DNA of 29,041 bases, from the NCBI GenBank assembly GCA_000969725.1, contig JXSR01S005374.1. One strand, 5' to 3'. Both the position numbers and the translations under genes were made by a program. The notes under the pieces were generated by a model, which saw only the letters and a program-made list of their open reading frames with translations, was not told where the DNA came from and made no database searches. Source of the DNA: Ophiothrix spiculata (Eukaryota > Echinodermata > Ophiuroidea > Amphilepidida > Ophiotrichidae). Positions within the stretch are counted from its first letter, which is position 1. Each line of letters starts with the position of its first letter. Of the stretch, positions 28,841 to 29,041 are shown piece by piece.

Positions 28841-29041
28841 TCACCCGCACAACACTCGCATCCGGAACAATATCATGAAACATTATAAGCGTCTTCAACA
28901 AGATCCGTCTACCAGCCACATTTTTATAGATCCACCCATTACATCTTACAGGAAAGACCGGAATCTCACCAACCATCTCGTTCGCGCTTCACATCCGCTC
29001 CCCTACTCTTCCACTGACAACGCTGGTACATTCTCATGTGG
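28816..29041 (+). pseudogene. Penelope-like element protein fragment (RT to GIY-YIG linker)
   Basis: The plus frame reads 'KRYIVLTFHPHNTRIRNNIM', then 'FIDPPITSYRKDRNLTNHLV' and 'AGTFSC' at the window edge. The pattern of Tyr/Phe-x-Pro, then Pro-Pro-x-x-x-x-x-Arg, Asn-Leu-x-x-x-Leu-Val-Arg, then Gly-Thr-x-x-Cys is typical of the region between the reverse transcriptase and GIY-YIG nuclease of Penelope-like elements. It is open to the window end, so it could continue into an intact nuclease. Its upstream part is missing and joined head to head with the minus-strand fragment at about 28820. Confidence 0.75.

Noticed and set aside
1..29041. tRNA or rRNA genes
   Set aside because: I looked for the conserved tRNA B-box and rRNA-like segments by eye and found no convincing candidate; a tRNA scan would settle it.

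Overview
The window is repeat-dominated, AT-rich eukaryotic DNA. I see no operons, Shine-Dalgarno sites or dense coding, and no host gene I can name. The content is animal-type transposons: a PHD/endonuclease/reverse-transcriptase LINE of the CR1/L2 kind, fragments of at least two other LINE types, Penelope-like elements, mariner-, piggyBac- and hAT-like elements, several MITEs, and long arrays built on TGACC/GGTCA motifs. The mix, together with frequent 'taggcct' words, suggests a marine invertebrate, perhaps an echinoderm or other invertebrate deuterostome. That assignment is an inference from repeat style, not proof. Positions 10490-11154 are an assembly gap.

Layout. 1-241 is the end of a mariner-like element. 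It abuts a TTAA-flanked piggyBac-like MITE (242-4256) that carries a nested 3.4-kb LINE (about 779-4194) with PHD finger, endonuclease and reverse transcriptase, broken by a few frameshifts and one clear nonsense codon. 4257-8515 has no convincing gene, only a small MITE (5751-5921), a perfect hairpin and two doubtful ORFs. 8716-12035 holds two element families that repeat their terminal words inside internal palindromes; the gap lies among them. 12220-12738 is a LINE reverse-transcriptase C-terminal fragment. About 12750-19860 is a repeat province of 130-bp, about 265-bp, about 120-bp and about 790-bp units full of nuclear-receptor-like half-sites. It is interrupted by a second copy of the piggyBac-like MITE (15549-15964), a 257-bp MITE (17791-18047), a 1.35-kb stretch and a 1.08-kb stretch containing a polypurine block.

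The right third contains a 707-bp foldback element (20190-20896), a short-TIR element (21215-21797), a hAT-like MITE (21911-22223), an 885-bp mariner-like element (22323-23207), two related LINE 3' ends on the minus strand (23331-23630 with a clear target-site duplication; 23712-24319), a second hAT-like MITE (24601-24924), a polypyrimidine block, 95-bp tandem repeats, a mariner-like element with a decayed transposase (26963-27950), and head-to-head Penelope-like fragments with degenerate hammerhead-like hairpins (28130-29041).

The 'genes' do not form a pathway; they are selfish elements inserted into one another. The order of some events can be read: the LINE went into the piggyBac-like MITE, and the 257-bp MITE went into an already formed tandem unit. 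For both, an uninterrupted relative of the target is present in the same window.
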